A DNA stretch of 64,000 nt from Arthrobacter sp. SLBN-112 (GTDB lineage Bacteria > Actinomycetota > Actinomycetes > Actinomycetales > Micrococcaceae), in assembly GCF_006715225.1 (NCBI RefSeq), contig NZ_VFMU01000001.1:1612001-1676000 (forward strand), given 5' to 3'. The notes beneath the pieces were generated by a model. It had not been told where the DNA came from. It searched no databases and worked only from the letters and a program-made list of their open reading frames with translations. Shown piece after piece: positions 1 to 9,181 of this stretch; within the stretch, counting starts at the first letter, position 1; the number at the start of each line of letters is the position of its first letter. The position numbers and the translations under genes are program-made.

Positions 1-328
1 CCGGGACAGTCCGCGCAGAAAATTGCAGTTGGCGTCCCGGACCAACAATGTCCTGAAGACTACAGAACAAATGCAGCCGTGGATAGCCCAATGAAGAAAA
101 CATCCCCAATGACGTGAAGGCGCTTTCCGAACCGCGCGGGAGGGCCTGTGGATAACCCCGCCTTACCGCCCCTGAACAGGCTTGCTAAGCCTTGGGGGAC
201 GGAGAATAGTGGGGAACGGGAACGGCCCTTTTCCTGCCCGCGCCGTTGGGCATCGGGGTGCGCGGGGAGCGGTCCGTTTTCTGGCAGAATAGCCGCAACA
301 TCAGGCGTATCGCGAGGAGGCGGCCCCC
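1..328. other. Non-coding stretch upstream of the stress protein gene
   Basis: No convincing gene. Open frames here overlap each other on both strands and have arginine/proline-rich composition typical of GC-rich shadows. Bases 1-7 (CCGGGAC) can pair with GTCCCGG at 33-39, which might be the remains of a terminator for a gene to the left. The last 30 bases form the leader of the universal stress gene with its GAGGAGG ribosome site. Confidence 0.5.
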
Positions 329-1369
329 ATGGGCTCACGAGAGTTGCACCCGGACCCGGCCCGGGACGGAGGTGGTGCGTCCGGCGCTCCGCACGGCATC
401 GTGGTGGGCGTCGACGGTTCGGACCATGGCCAGTGCGCCTTGGTGTGGGCCGCACGGGAAGCCCAGCGCCGGCGTCGTCCGCTCCATATCGTCACCGCCT
501 ATTCCGTGCCGATCTTCGCCGCCTCCGGACTGGACGGAGGCTACGCCACGGTGGACGATTCCGTCATCCGTGAGGGTGCCGAAGCCATCGCCAAGCAGGC
601 CACGGAGAAGGTTTCCGCCTACGACATCGACGTCAGTTCCTCGGTGGAAAACGGCGACGCCGCAGGAGTGCTGCTCGAAATCTCCGAAACCGCGGAACTC
701 CTGGTGGTGGGCACCCGCGGCCGCGGCGGCTTCGTGGGCCGCCTCCTGGGATCGGTCAGCAGCGCCCTGCCTGCCCATGCAAAATGCCCCACGGTGACGG
801 TCCCGTTGTTCTGCTCCGACCGGCTCGGCGAAAGCACGGAGGACCGCCGCGTCAAGGCAGAGCAGGCCAAGTCCGGGCACAGGCCGGTGGAGAACGTGGT
901 GGTGGTGGGCGTCGATGGCTCCGAGCAGGCACGCGTGGCTGTCCTCGAAGCAGCCGACCAAGCCGAACGGCTCGGTGCCTCGCTCCGCGTGATCTGCGCC
1001 GTCCCCCAGTACAGCGGTTCCCTGGCGTGGGTTCCCGCACCCATGGACCGGAAGGCGTTGTTTGACGATATCCGGGTCACCCTGGAAGCCGGCATGGCGT
1101 GGCTCCGCAGCCACTACCCGCACCTGCAGGCCGGCTACGAACTCAAGGACGGTTCGCCGGTGGACGTGCTCGTGGAGGAAAGCCGGCACGTGGAGCTGGT
1201 GGTGGTGGGTACCCGCGGCCGCGGCGGCTTCACCGGAATGCTCCTGGGCTCAACATCGGACGGTGTGCTCCACCACGCCAAGGGACCGGTCATGGTGGTC
1301 CCGGACCGGGAGGACCCCCGCCTGGCGGACCGTGCGCGGTTCGGTCCCATCCTTGGCGACGCCGCCTAG
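329..1369 (+). CDS. Tandem universal stress protein (UspA family)
   Basis: A 346-residue protein made of two UspA folds, roughly residues 23-155 and 187-335. Each opens with the V-G-V-D-G-S strand-loop and closes with the ATP-binding signature G-T-R-G-R-G-G-F...L-L-G-S (near residues 127 and 293). Family members bind ATP or AMP in the cytosol and accumulate under starvation, hypoxia or other stress. The specific target cannot be read from the sequence. The ATG is preceded by GAGGAGGCGG, so the start is well supported. The RPH-like gene follows 62 bases downstream on the same strand with no hairpin between, so the two may be co-transcribed. Confidence 0.9.
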   Translation: MGSRELHPDPARDGGGASGAPHGIVVGVDGSDHGQCALVWAAREAQRRRRPLHIVTAYSVPIFAASGLDGGYATVDDSVIREGAEAIAKQATEKVSAYDIDVSSSVENGDAAGVLLEISETAELLVVGTRGRGGFVGRLLGSVSSALPAHAKCPTVTVPLFCSDRLGESTEDRRVKAEQAKSGHRPVENVVVVGVDGSEQARVAVLEAADQAERLGASLRVICAVPQYSGSLAWVPAPMDRKALFDDIRVTLEAGMAWLRSHYPHLQAGYELKDGSPVDVLVEESRHVELVVVGTRGRGGFTGMLLGSTSDGVLHHAKGPVMVVPDREDPRLADRARFGPILGDAA

Positions 1370-1431
1370 CCGTCACCGGCCAGGCAGCAAGGCATTACCC
1401 GGTACCGCCCCTCGGATAAGGGATCTGGAAC

Positions 1432-4320
1432 ATGGAGCAGCCAGGGTTGCCGACAGCCGGCACCGGCACGGACGCCGGGCTGGTCCTTGATCTGCGCCGG
1501 CTCAATGCCGGAATGCTGCCCCTGGCAGGCGGCAAGGCGGCCAACCTCGGAGAGCTGTTGTCCGCCGGCTTGCCGGTCCCGGAGGGTTTCTGCCTCACCA
1601 CCGATGCCTACCGGCAGGCAGTCGGGGTCCCCGGATCCCTGCCTCCCGCGCTGGCCGGGATCTACGCGGCCTTGTCAGACCCGGCGCGGGCCGCACGAGG
1701 GGACGCAGCACTGACCGGCGCTGCGGAACCGCCCGACGTAGCCGGGCTGGCTGGAGCGGCACGTGCCGCAATCCGGGCAACTCCTCTTCCACCGGCCGTT
1801 TCGTGGGCGGTGGAAGAGGCGTACACGGCCCTCGGCCCTGATGTTCCGGTGGCGGTGAGGTCGTCGGCCACGGCAGAAGACCTGCCATTCGCCAGCTTCG
1901 CCGGACAGCAGGACACCTACCTCAACGTCATCGGAGTGCCCGCCCTGCTTGAAGCCGTCCGCAATTGCTGGGCGTCGCTGTGGACGGACCGGGCAACCGC
2001 CTACCGGGCAAGCCTCGGGATCGATCCGGCAGGCGTGGCGCTCGCGGTGGTGGTCCAGCGGATGGTGAACGCCGACGCGGCCGGCGTCATGTTCACGGCG
2101 AACCCCCTGACCGGCCGCAGGCGGCAGATTGTTATCGATGCCAGTCCCGGCCTGGGTGAGGCCGTTGTCTCAGGCGCCGTCAATCCGGACCACTTCGTGG
2201 TGGACGCCCTGACCGGCAAGGTCCTGGAGCGGAAACTGGGCGATAAGGGCGTGGAGGTGCGGCCCTTGCCCGGTGGTGGGACGCACACCCGGAATGTTTC
2301 CCCGGCCAGCAGCACTGCCTGCCTGACGGACACACAAATCGCGGGGCTGGCACGCCTCGGCCTGCAGGCCGAGGATCATTTCGGCGCCCCGCAGGACACG
2401 GAGTGGGCCATCGACCGTACCGGGAGCCTCTGGCTCACGCAGTCCAGGCCGATCACCACCCTGTACCCGGTCCCTAAGAGCAACGGCGCCGCCGGCAGGA
2501 TCCCGCAGGGCCGCCCGGCCGCCCGGGGCACCAGGGCCTACCTTTGCTTCAGCCTGGCCCAGGGGCTTACCCGGCCGCTTACGCCCATGGGCCTTGCAGC
2601 GGTGCGCCTCATCGCCTCCTCCGTCGCCACAGCTGCCGGCTTCCCTGTTCGTGATCCCCGGGGCGGCCCATCCCCCTATGCGGAAGCCGGGCAGCGGATC
2701 TACATCGACTTCACCACTCCCATCCGCAGCACCGTGGGCCGCCGCCTCGTTCCCCGGGTTTTCGACATCATGGAAGCCCGGACCGCAAGGGTCATGCGGC
2801 AGCTGTTCGAGGACCCCGCTTTTTCGGTGACCACGAAGAGGCCCTTCGGGCTGCTGCGGCACGTCGCCCCTGCCGCCGCCCGCGCCAAGGTTCCAGGCAC
2901 CTTCCTCCGGGCGCTGTTCCGGCCAGCGGCAGCCCTCCGGCGGTTGGACCGCTTCACGCAAGACTTCGAGGCGTCCCTGCATTTCGGCGACCGTGAGGGC
3001 GCCTTGGCACGCCTTGACCACGCCGAGTCACTCCTGGGCTCACGCCTGTTCCCGATTGTTCCGGCCATTCTTCCCCTTCCCGCACTGGGTTTCGCGATGC
3101 TCGGCGTTGCGGGAAAGCTGCTGGGCGGAAATGCCTGGGGTGAACTGCAGCCCGTGATCCGTGGCCTGCCCAACAACGTCACCACCGAAATGGACCTGGA
3201 ACTGTGGCATCTTGCCAAGGAGATCCGGGAAGACCGTGAATCACGCACCGCGCTGATGACCGGTGACCCCAACGTCCTGGCGGCCGCGTTCCAGGCCGGG
3301 CAGCTGCCGGCACGCCTCGACGCCGGCCTGGCCCGGTTCCTGGACAGATACGGCCACCGGGCGGTGGGTGAAATAGACGTCGGCCTGCCGCGATGGTCGG
3401 AGGAACCGGCGCATATCCTGGGCATCCTTGCCAACTACCTTCGACTGGAGGACCCCGCCCTGGCGCCCGATTCCCAGTTCAGCAAGGCGATCGAAGACGC
3501 GGAAGCGCAGGTGGACCTGCTCGTTGCCCGCGCCGCCGCCCGTGGCCGGATCAGGGGAAGGCTGGTGCGTGCCGCGCTGAACCGGGCACGGCTGTTCGCG
3601 GGCCTGCGGGAGCTGCCAAAGTACCAGCTGGTTGCAGGCCTCGCGGAAGTCCGCCGGCAACTGCTGCTGGTGGGCAGTGAGCTGGCGCAGGCAGGCGCCA
3701 TCGAACGGCAGGACGACGTGTTCTTCCTGGACTTCGCTGAAACCAGGCAGGCGTTGTCCGGGAACGCATTGTCCGGGACCGCTGCGGCCAACGGAGCTCC
3801 TGTCCAGGACCTCCGGGCGCTTGTGGCCGGCCGCCGCCAGGATTACGCCCAGGAACTCAGGCGCCGGCACATCCCCCGGGTGCTGCTCTCGGACGGGACC
3901 GAACCCGAAGCGGTGCGGACCGGCGTCGGGATTTCAGCTGAAGGAACGCTGGCCGGCAGCCCTGCCTCGGCGGGGACTGTGACTGCAGCGGCACGCGTCA
4001 TCCTGGATCCCGTTGGAGCCCGCCTTGAGCCCGGCGAAATCCTGGTTGCACCGTCTACGGACCCCGGCTGGACTCCGCTGTTCCTGACCGCGGGAGGGCT
4101 GGTGATGGAGATGGGCGGAGCCAATTCGCACGGTGCCGTGGTGGCCAGGGAATACGGGATCCCCGCGGTCGTCGGGGTCGCTGACGCCACCGGACTGATC
4201 AGCACCGGCCAAAAAATAACGGTCGACGGCGGTGCGGGCACCGTGGTGCCGGAGCAACCAGGGCCCGCGGTGCAGGACGGGGGCACTGCGGGTGGCCCCT
4301 ATCCACCTGCACCGGCGTAG
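1432..4320 (+). CDS. PEP synthase-related phosphotransferase with rifampin phosphotransferase (RPH) architecture
   Basis: A 962-residue enzyme. The N-terminal third (about 20-345) is a PPDK/PEP-synthase ATP-grasp domain with the R-S-S-A-T-A-E-D motif near residue 143. A long middle domain follows, and the C-terminus (about 860-945) is a swivelling phosphohistidine domain with S-H-G-A-V-V-A-R-E-Y-G-I-P; the catalytic His is about residue 900. There is no C-terminal PEP/pyruvate barrel after the His domain. That order (ATP-grasp, binding domain, His domain) is that of rifampin phosphotransferases, which use ATP to phosphorylate rifamycins and release AMP and Pi, rather than of true PEP synthases. 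Substrate is inferred and could be another compound. It ends in a TAG that overlaps the promoter of the next gene. Confidence 0.8.
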   Translation: MEQPGLPTAGTGTDAGLVLDLRRLNAGMLPLAGGKAANLGELLSAGLPVPEGFCLTTDAYRQAVGVPGSLPPALAGIYAALSDPARAARGDAALTGAAEPPDVAGLAGAARAAIRATPLPPAVSWAVEEAYTALGPDVPVAVRSSATAEDLPFASFAGQQDTYLNVIGVPALLEAVRNCWASLWTDRATAYRASLGIDPAGVALAVVVQRMVNADAAGVMFTANPLTGRRRQIVIDASPGLGEAVVSGAVNPDHFVVDALTGKVLERKLGDKGVEVRPLPGGGTHTRNVSPASSTACLTDTQIAGLARLGLQAEDHFGAPQDTEWAIDRTGSLWLTQSRPITTLYPVPKSNGAAGRIPQGRPAARGTRAYLCFSLAQGLTRPLTPMGLAAVRLIASSVATAAGFPVRDPRGGPSPYAEAGQRIYIDFTTPIRSTVGRRLVPRVFDIMEARTARVMRQLFEDPAFSVTTKRPFGLLRHVAPAAARAKVPGTFLRALFRPAAALRRLDRFTQDFEASLHFGDREGALARLDHAESLLGSRLFPIVPAILPLPALGFAMLGVAGKLLGGNAWGELQPVIRGLPNNVTTEMDLELWHLAKEIREDRESRTALMTGDPNVLAAAFQAGQLPARLDAGLARFLDRYGHRAVGEIDVGLPRWSEEPAHILGILANYLRLEDPALAPDSQFSKAIEDAEAQVDLLVARAAARGRIRGRLVRAALNRARLFAGLRELPKYQLVAGLAEVRRQLLLVGSELAQAGAIERQDDVFFLDFAETRQALSGNALSGTAAANGAPVQDLRALVAGRRQDYAQELRRRHIPRVLLSDGTEPEAVRTGVGISAEGTLAGSPASAGTVTAAARVILDPVGARLEPGEILVAPSTDPGWTPLFLTAGGLVMEMGGANSHGAVVAREYGIPAVVGVADATGLISTGQKITVDGGAGTVVPEQPGPAVQDGGTAGGPYPPAPA

Positions 4321-4323
4321 TCT
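4318..4323 (+). promoter_or_regulatory. Leaderless -10 hexamer overlapping a stop codon
   Basis: TAGTCT, six bases before the ATG at 4330. Its first three bases are the stop codon of the preceding phosphotransferase gene. No ribosome site is present before 4330, which fits a transcript starting at the ATG. Confidence 0.55.
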
Positions 4324-4329
4324 TTACCT

Positions 4330-5511
4330 ATGGGCTCCAACACGCTGGATTCCAGCGGACGACTGCAGGAAAAACGGTCACAACGGAACAGCACGGACAG
4401 CCGCCGGGTGTGGCTGCGGTGGCTGCCCGCCATCGCTGCCCCGCTGGTGATCGCTGCCGGTGCCCTGGCCGGTTCCCTTCCGGCCGGTGCCAGCAATCCA
4501 CTGCCGGCCAAGACGCCCGCGCAGGTCCTGGAACTGGCGGCAAGCCACCAGGTGCATACGTTCTCCGGGACAGTGGAACAGTCCGCTGAGTTGGGACTTC
4601 CAGAGCTGCCGGCCACCGGCAAGCCATCCGCTCCTGCCGCTGCCGGGAGCGCCGCCTCCGTCATTGAGTTGCTGTCAGGCAAGCACACCGCGCGCGTCTA
4701 CCTGGACGGCAAGGACAATGCCCGCGTGCAGGTGATGGACCAATTGGCTGAACGGGACATAGTCCGCCACGGCAGCGACGTCTGGTTCTATTCGTCCAAA
4801 GACAACACGGCCGCCCACCTGACCCTGCCGGAGCATGCGCAGGACCCGTCGCGTTCCGACGGGCACCACATGGCGGCCGGAATGCCGACGCCGGCAGAGC
4901 TCGCGCAAAAATTCCTGGCCAAGATTGACCCCACCACGGCCGTTTCGGTGGGACCGGACGTTTCCGTTGCCGGACGCGCTGCCTACAACCTGCTGATTGA
5001 ACCGCGAACCGACGCGACCCTGGTGGGCAGGGTGGCCATCGCCGTCGACGGTGAAAACGGCATGCCCCTGTCCGTCCAGGTGACCGCACGCGGGGCGGAC
5101 AACCCGGCGTTCCGCTCCGGGTTCACCAGCCTCTCGCTGGACGCCCCGGACCAGTCCGTCTTCAACTTCACCCCGCCCCCGGGCAGCAAGGTCAAGGAAC
5201 TTCCCGTTCCGGACAAGTCCCGTGACGCCCCGGATATGCACAGCCCGGGCGGCATGCATCCAGACGCCAGGAAGGACGTCTCCGTGACCGGTACCGGCTG
5301 GGAGACCGTGGTGGGCACGGCGCGTGGGTCCGCTGCGGCAGCCGAATCAATGCTGCAGGACCCGCTGCTGTCCCAGGCCGCCGTCCCCGTCCCTGGCGGC
5401 CGGCTGCTCTCCACCGCCCTGCTCAACGTCCTGGTCACGGACGACGGACGGATCTTCGCCGGAATGGTGCCGCCGGAGAGGCTGCAGGCCGCAGCAGCAG
5501 CGGCCCAGTAA
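4330..5511 (+). CDS. LolA-like exported lipoprotein-carrier-fold protein
   Basis: A 393-residue protein with a hydrophobic segment at about residues 33-52 after a basic N-terminus, acting as a signal peptide or membrane anchor ending near A-G-A-S-N. The remainder resembles actinobacterial LolA/RseB-type beta-rich proteins annotated as lipoprotein carriers or DUF2092, though Gram-positives lack the Lol pathway, so true function is unknown. It is immediately followed by an ABC ATPase and permease, a common actinobacterial arrangement, suggesting it is the extracytoplasmic partner of that transporter. The start lacks a Shine-Dalgarno sequence but sits six bases after a -10 hexamer. Confidence 0.75.
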   Translation: MGSNTLDSSGRLQEKRSQRNSTDSRRVWLRWLPAIAAPLVIAAGALAGSLPAGASNPLPAKTPAQVLELAASHQVHTFSGTVEQSAELGLPELPATGKPSAPAAAGSAASVIELLSGKHTARVYLDGKDNARVQVMDQLAERDIVRHGSDVWFYSSKDNTAAHLTLPEHAQDPSRSDGHHMAAGMPTPAELAQKFLAKIDPTTAVSVGPDVSVAGRAAYNLLIEPRTDATLVGRVAIAVDGENGMPLSVQVTARGADNPAFRSGFTSLSLDAPDQSVFNFTPPPGSKVKELPVPDKSRDAPDMHSPGGMHPDARKDVSVTGTGWETVVGTARGSAAAAESMLQDPLLSQAAVPVPGGRLLSTALLNVLVTDDGRIFAGMVPPERLQAAAAAAQ

Positions 5512-6546
5512 GTGTTGGACCGACGGGGGAGCGTTGGCGGGACGGGGGCCGGCCCGGTGAATGCCGGCCTGGCCATCGAGACCCGGGGACTCAGCAAGCA
5601 CTTTGGCCGGCAGGCCGCCGTCGACCGGGTGGACCTTGCCGTCCCGCACGGAACCGTCTTCGGCTTCCTGGGGCCCAACGGCTCCGGCAAGACCACCACC
5701 ATCCGCATGCTGCTCGGCCTGGCTGCCGCTTCCGAGGGAACGGTGAACCTGCTCGGACAGGAGATGCCCGGCAAGCTCCATGACGTGCTGCCGCGCGTGG
5801 GCGCGCTGGTGGAAGGCCCCGCGTTCTACCCCTTTCTGTCCGGCGCCGCCAACCTGCACCGGCTCGACGCCGCAAGCCCGCACACCATTCCCGCCACCCG
5901 CAGGAAGCGGGTGCAGCAGGCGCTGGAGCGCGTGGGCCTGGAGCACGCCGCCGGGAAGCGGGTGCACGCATACTCCCTTGGCATGAAGCAGCGGCTGGGC
6001 ATTGCCAACGCGTTGCTCTCGCCACGGGACCTGCTGGTCTTGGATGAGCCCACCAACGGGCTGGACCCGCAAGGTACGCGGGAAGTCCGCAACCTGGTGC
6101 GGTCGCTGGCACATGAGGGCACCACCGTTTTTGTATCCAGCCACCTGCTGGCCGAAGTGGACCAGATGTGCACCCACGCTGCAGTCATGAGCGCCGGAAA
6201 GCTCGTGGCGCAGGGGCCCCTTGCCGAGCTGCGGCAGGCCGGGAGCACCCGGCTCCGGCTGGTGACGCCAGACTCCGGCGCAGCCCGCCAGGTTCTGGCG
6301 CGGCTGGGGATCGTACCGGAACCTGCCCAGGCTGAACCCGGGCAGGGTGAACCGGCGCAGCCGGATGGCGGGACAATTCTCGCGGCGCTGCCAACTGGCG
6401 CCCAGTCCCCGGCAGTACTTCCCGAGGACGTCGTGGCGCACCTGGTCCAGGCTGGCGTCCGCGTCCGTGGATTCGCCGTCGAACGTGAAAGCCTCGAGGA
6501 CCGCTTTGTTGCCCTGACGGGGGAAGGATTCGATGTTGCCCAGTAG
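5512..6546 (+). CDS. ABC transporter ATP-binding protein
   Basis: A 344-residue ATPase with Walker A G-P-N-G-S-G-K-T-T, a signature region Y-S-L-G-M-K-Q-R and Walker B L-L-V-L-D-E-P-T-N-G-L-D-P. The C-terminal extension (about 235-340) is variable and proline/alanine-rich in the middle. It belongs to the multidrug/Nod-type export ATPases. The frame opens with GTG immediately after the stop of the LolA-like gene; a second GTG at 5557, preceded by a GGGACGGGGG stretch, fits the usual domain start better and may be the true start. The permease gene overlaps its 3' end by 14 bases, indicating translational coupling. Confidence 0.87.
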   Translation: MLDRRGSVGGTGAGPVNAGLAIETRGLSKHFGRQAAVDRVDLAVPHGTVFGFLGPNGSGKTTTIRMLLGLAAASEGTVNLLGQEMPGKLHDVLPRVGALVEGPAFYPFLSGAANLHRLDAASPHTIPATRRKRVQQALERVGLEHAAGKRVHAYSLGMKQRLGIANALLSPRDLLVLDEPTNGLDPQGTREVRNLVRSLAHEGTTVFVSSHLLAEVDQMCTHAAVMSAGKLVAQGPLAELRQAGSTRLRLVTPDSGAARQVLARLGIVPEPAQAEPGQGEPAQPDGGTILAALPTGAQSPAVLPEDVVAHLVQAGVRVRGFAVERESLEDRFVALTGEGFDVAQ

Positions 6547-7420
6547 TGTGCCCGCGGATATTCCGAAGGCTGCCGGAGCTGCCCTCCCGGCAGCAACGCC
6601 ACGCAGTTCGGGATTGTCCCTCCTGGCGTCGGAACTCAAGGTCCTGTTCGGTCGGCGGCGGACATGGGCGCTGCTCCTGGCGCTCGCCGCCATCCCGGTC
6701 CTGATTGCCGTTGCGGTGAAGGTCTCGTCCGCGGTTCCGCCCGGGCGGGGACCCGCCTTCCTTGACCGGATTACCCAGAACGGCCTGTTCGTGGCCTTCA
6801 CCGCCATGCTGGTTTCCGTGCCGTTGTTCATGCCGCTCACGGTAGGTGTGGTTGCGGGCGACACGATCGCCGGGGAGGCAAGCCTGGGAACCCTGCGGTA
6901 CCTCCTGGTGGCGCCGGCCGGTCGGGTCCGGCTCCTCCTGGTCAAATACGCCGGCGCGCTGGCCTTCTGCATCGCGGCTCCCTTGACCGTTGGCCTTGCG
7001 GGCGCGGCTATCGGCGCGGCGCTCTTCCCGGTAGGTCCCGTGACGCTGCTTTCCGGCGGGGTGGTCCAGCCCTCCGAAGCCGCCCTGCGCATAGTGCTGA
7101 TCGCCGCGTACCTGGCTGTCTCGCTCGCTGGACTTTCCGCAATCGGGCTGTTCCTGTCCACCCTCACCGTGGTGCCGGTGGGAGCGATGGCCGCCACGGT
7201 GGTGGTTTCGGTGATGTCCCAGGTCGCGGACCAGCTGCCGCAGCTGGAGTGGCTGCATCCGTGGCTCTTCAGCCACTACTGGCTTGGTTTCGGCGACATG
7301 CTGCGCCAGCCCCTGGTGTGGGATTCCTTTGCCAGCAACGCCCTCCTGCAGGCTGGCTATGTGGCGGTGTTCGGGGCGCTCGCCTACGGCCGGTTCGTCA
7401 CCAAGGACATTTTGAGCTGA
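6533..7420 (+). CDS. ABC transporter permease (ABC-2 type)
   Basis: A 295-residue membrane protein with about six hydrophobic segments, typical of ABC-2 exporter permeases that pair with a stand-alone ATPase. The start ATG lies inside the ATPase gene and has a strong GGGGGAAGGA site about five bases upstream. With the LolA-like protein and the ATPase it forms one transcription unit (4330-7420), plausibly an export or lipoprotein-handling complex; the cargo is not evident. It converges on the NlpC/P60 gene with 66 bases between. Confidence 0.85.
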   Translation: MLPSSVPADIPKAAGAALPAATPRSSGLSLLASELKVLFGRRRTWALLLALAAIPVLIAVAVKVSSAVPPGRGPAFLDRITQNGLFVAFTAMLVSVPLFMPLTVGVVAGDTIAGEASLGTLRYLLVAPAGRVRLLLVKYAGALAFCIAAPLTVGLAGAAIGAALFPVGPVTLLSGGVVQPSEAALRIVLIAAYLAVSLAGLSAIGLFLSTLTVVPVGAMAATVVVSVMSQVADQLPQLEWLHPWLFSHYWLGFGDMLRQPLVWDSFASNALLQAGYVAVFGALAYGRFVTKDILS

Positions 7421-7486
7421 CGACGGCGGCGCGAACCGTCAGGCCCTTCAGGCAGGACCCGCAATGGGTAAGGTCAGCCGTGCCGC

Positions 7487-8998
7487 TCAGTAGCGGGCCG
7501 CATAGGGGTAGAGGTCCATTCCCACCATGGAGCTGATGCTGGAAACAGTAATTCCCTCCTGCGGGTTGAGTGCCTGCACCACCTGGCCGTTCCCCAGGTA
7601 GATGGCCACGTGGTAGAAATTCGGCGCAGAACCCCACACGAGCAGGTCGCCGCGGCGCGCCTGCGAAAGGGGAACGTGGACCGGGGCGGCGGCGTATTGC
7701 TGTGAAGCCGTGCGCGGGAGGTACTTGCCGGCTGCGGCGAAGGCGTTCTGCACCAGCCCGGAGCAGTCAAAGCCGTAGGCGCCGGTACCGCCCCACTGGT
7801 AAAAGTACGGGGCGCCCACCTTTCCCAACGCGACGGAGATGGCTGCCTCGTAGGTGCCGGATCCGGTGGACGGGGCGGGTGCAGGCGCGGGGGCGGGGAC
7901 GGGCGCGGGTGCAGGTGCAGGTGCAGGAGCCGCTGGTGCCGGGGCCGGGGCCGGGGCGGCCGGTGCAGGAGCAGCCGATGCCGGGGCAACCGGTGCAGGT
8001 GCAGCCGGTGCGGGGGCGGGAGCAACGGGTGCCGGAGCAGCAGGTGCCGCTTCCTGTCCGCCGCTGTTCCGGCTCCCTGCCTGGTTCTGCGCGGCCTGGT
8101 CCCGGCTTGCCTGGTTTTGGGCTGCCTGGTTCCGGGCAGCGTTATCCCGCGCCGCCTTTTCCTGTGCGGCCTTTTCCTGTGCTGCCTTGTCCGCGGCGGC
8201 GGACAGGGCAGCCAGGCGTGCCTCCTCGCGCTGCTTCTCCAGTGCATCAACGCGCGCCGATTCGAGTGCCACTGTGGTGTTGCGGAGCTGTGCCAGCTGG
8301 TCCACCAGGATGGTCCGCTGCGCTTTCGCGTCGGCCACGGCCTTGGCCTGCGCGGCGTTGGCCTGTTCCGCCTGCGACTTGCGTTGTTCAGCGGTCTTCG
8401 CTGCCTCGTCTGCGGCTTTGGTGGCGTCTTCGGCAGCTGCCGTGAGGGAACGGTAAGCGGTGGCCGCGGCGTCCGCGGCTTCAAAGGCCCGGCTGCGGCT
8501 GGCTGAAAGGGCCTCCAGCGTTGCTGCCTGCCGGAGGCTTTCCCCACCGCTGGCAAGGGTCCCGAGAGTGGGGTTCAGGCCGCCGTTGCGGTACAGGTCC
8601 CCGGCGAGCTGCCCCATCTGCTTCCGGGCCTTGTCCTGCTGTTCCCGGGCGGACGAGGCCTTGGCAGAGGCAACGGATGCCGCTTCCGTCCTTTGCTGCA
8701 GCTCAACCAGCGCCTCGCTGTACGAGTTGTTGGCCTGCATGGCCACGGCGAACGCTGCCTGCTGGGCGGTTGACGCGTCGGCAAGGATGCGCTCGATCGC
8801 CCTGACTTGGTCCGCCGTCGCGGCCTCGCTGGCCTTTGCTGCAGCGATGTCCTCCGGCGATGGGATGTCAGGCGAGGCGGAGACGGCCAGCGGGGCAGAT
8901 GGCGCCGGTACTGCGGCTGCCGGTGTTGCCACGGATGCAAAAAGGACGACGGCGGCGCATAGCACGGCTGTCCTGCGGCCGGATCCGGATAAAGCCAT
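7487..8998 (-). CDS. Secreted NlpC/P60 peptidoglycan hydrolase with coiled-coil domain
   Basis: A 503-residue exported protein. Residues 1-30 form a signal peptide. Residues about 45-300 are an Ala/Gln/Glu-rich coiled coil with Q-A-A-Q-N-Q-A-like repeats, then a Pro-Ala linker of about 65 residues (DNA about 7862-8055), then a C-terminal NlpC/P60 domain (about 385-503). The catalytic Cys is in F-D-C-S-G-L-V and the His in Y-H-V-A-I-Y. The layout matches RipA/RpfB-associated endopeptidases that cut cell-wall peptides during septation, with the coiled coil holding the enzyme inactive until it meets an activator. A GCGAGG site lies ahead of the ATG. The gene stands alone. Confidence 0.88.
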   Translation of the reverse strand: MALSGSGRRTAVLCAAVVLFASVATPAAAVPAPSAPLAVSASPDIPSPEDIAAAKASEAATADQVRAIERILADASTAQQAAFAVAMQANNSYSEALVELQQRTEAASVASAKASSAREQQDKARKQMGQLAGDLYRNGGLNPTLGTLASGGESLRQAATLEALSASRSRAFEAADAAATAYRSLTAAAEDATKAADEAAKTAEQRKSQAEQANAAQAKAVADAKAQRTILVDQLAQLRNTTVALESARVDALEKQREEARLAALSAAADKAAQEKAAQEKAARDNAARNQAAQNQASRDQAAQNQAGSRNSGGQEAAPAAPAPVAPAPAPAAPAPVAPASAAPAPAAPAPAPAPAAPAPAPAPAPVPAPAPAPAPSTGSGTYEAAISVALGKVGAPYFYQWGGTGAYGFDCSGLVQNAFAAAGKYLPRTASQQYAAAPVHVPLSQARRGDLLVWGSAPNFYHVAIYLGNGQVVQALNPQEGITVSSISSMVGMDLYPYAARY

Positions 8999-9065
8999 CT
9001 GCAGAGACCTCGCAACGGTAAGGCCGGGAGTGAGGTTCTGGATGCGGCATGACGATGCCCCTCAG

Positions 9066-9082
9066 CTGCTCCCCAGCAGTCC
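9066..9082. other. Small hairpin in the leader of the NlpC/P60 gene
   Basis: CTGCT-CCCC-AGCAG can form a five-base-pair stem about 70 bases upstream of the hydrolase start. It could sit in the 5' leader. The surrounding 180 bases do not show the conserved core of the cyclic-di-AMP riboswitch that often precedes actinobacterial cell-wall hydrolase genes. Confidence 0.3.
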
Positions 9083-9181
9083 GAGGTTACGTGACCGTCT
9101 GCACATAAGCAACAGCAGTCACATCAATAACATAAACCACAACAGTGTCATTAGGAGCGGCTCTGATGGGGCGTGTCGTGG

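Noticed and set aside
148..573. Open frame on the plus strand overlapping the stress protein gene
   Set aside because: Arg/Gly/Pro-rich product, no ribosome site, and it overlaps a clear Usp gene in another frame.
7854..8456. Plus-strand Gly/Ala repeat protein
   Set aside because: It is the mirror of the Pro-Ala linker of the NlpC/P60 gene.
9001..9180. Possible cyclic-di-AMP riboswitch upstream of the NlpC/P60 gene
   Set aside because: A short GTAACCTCG-like piece resembles the 3' part of the motif, but the rest of the conserved core is missing.
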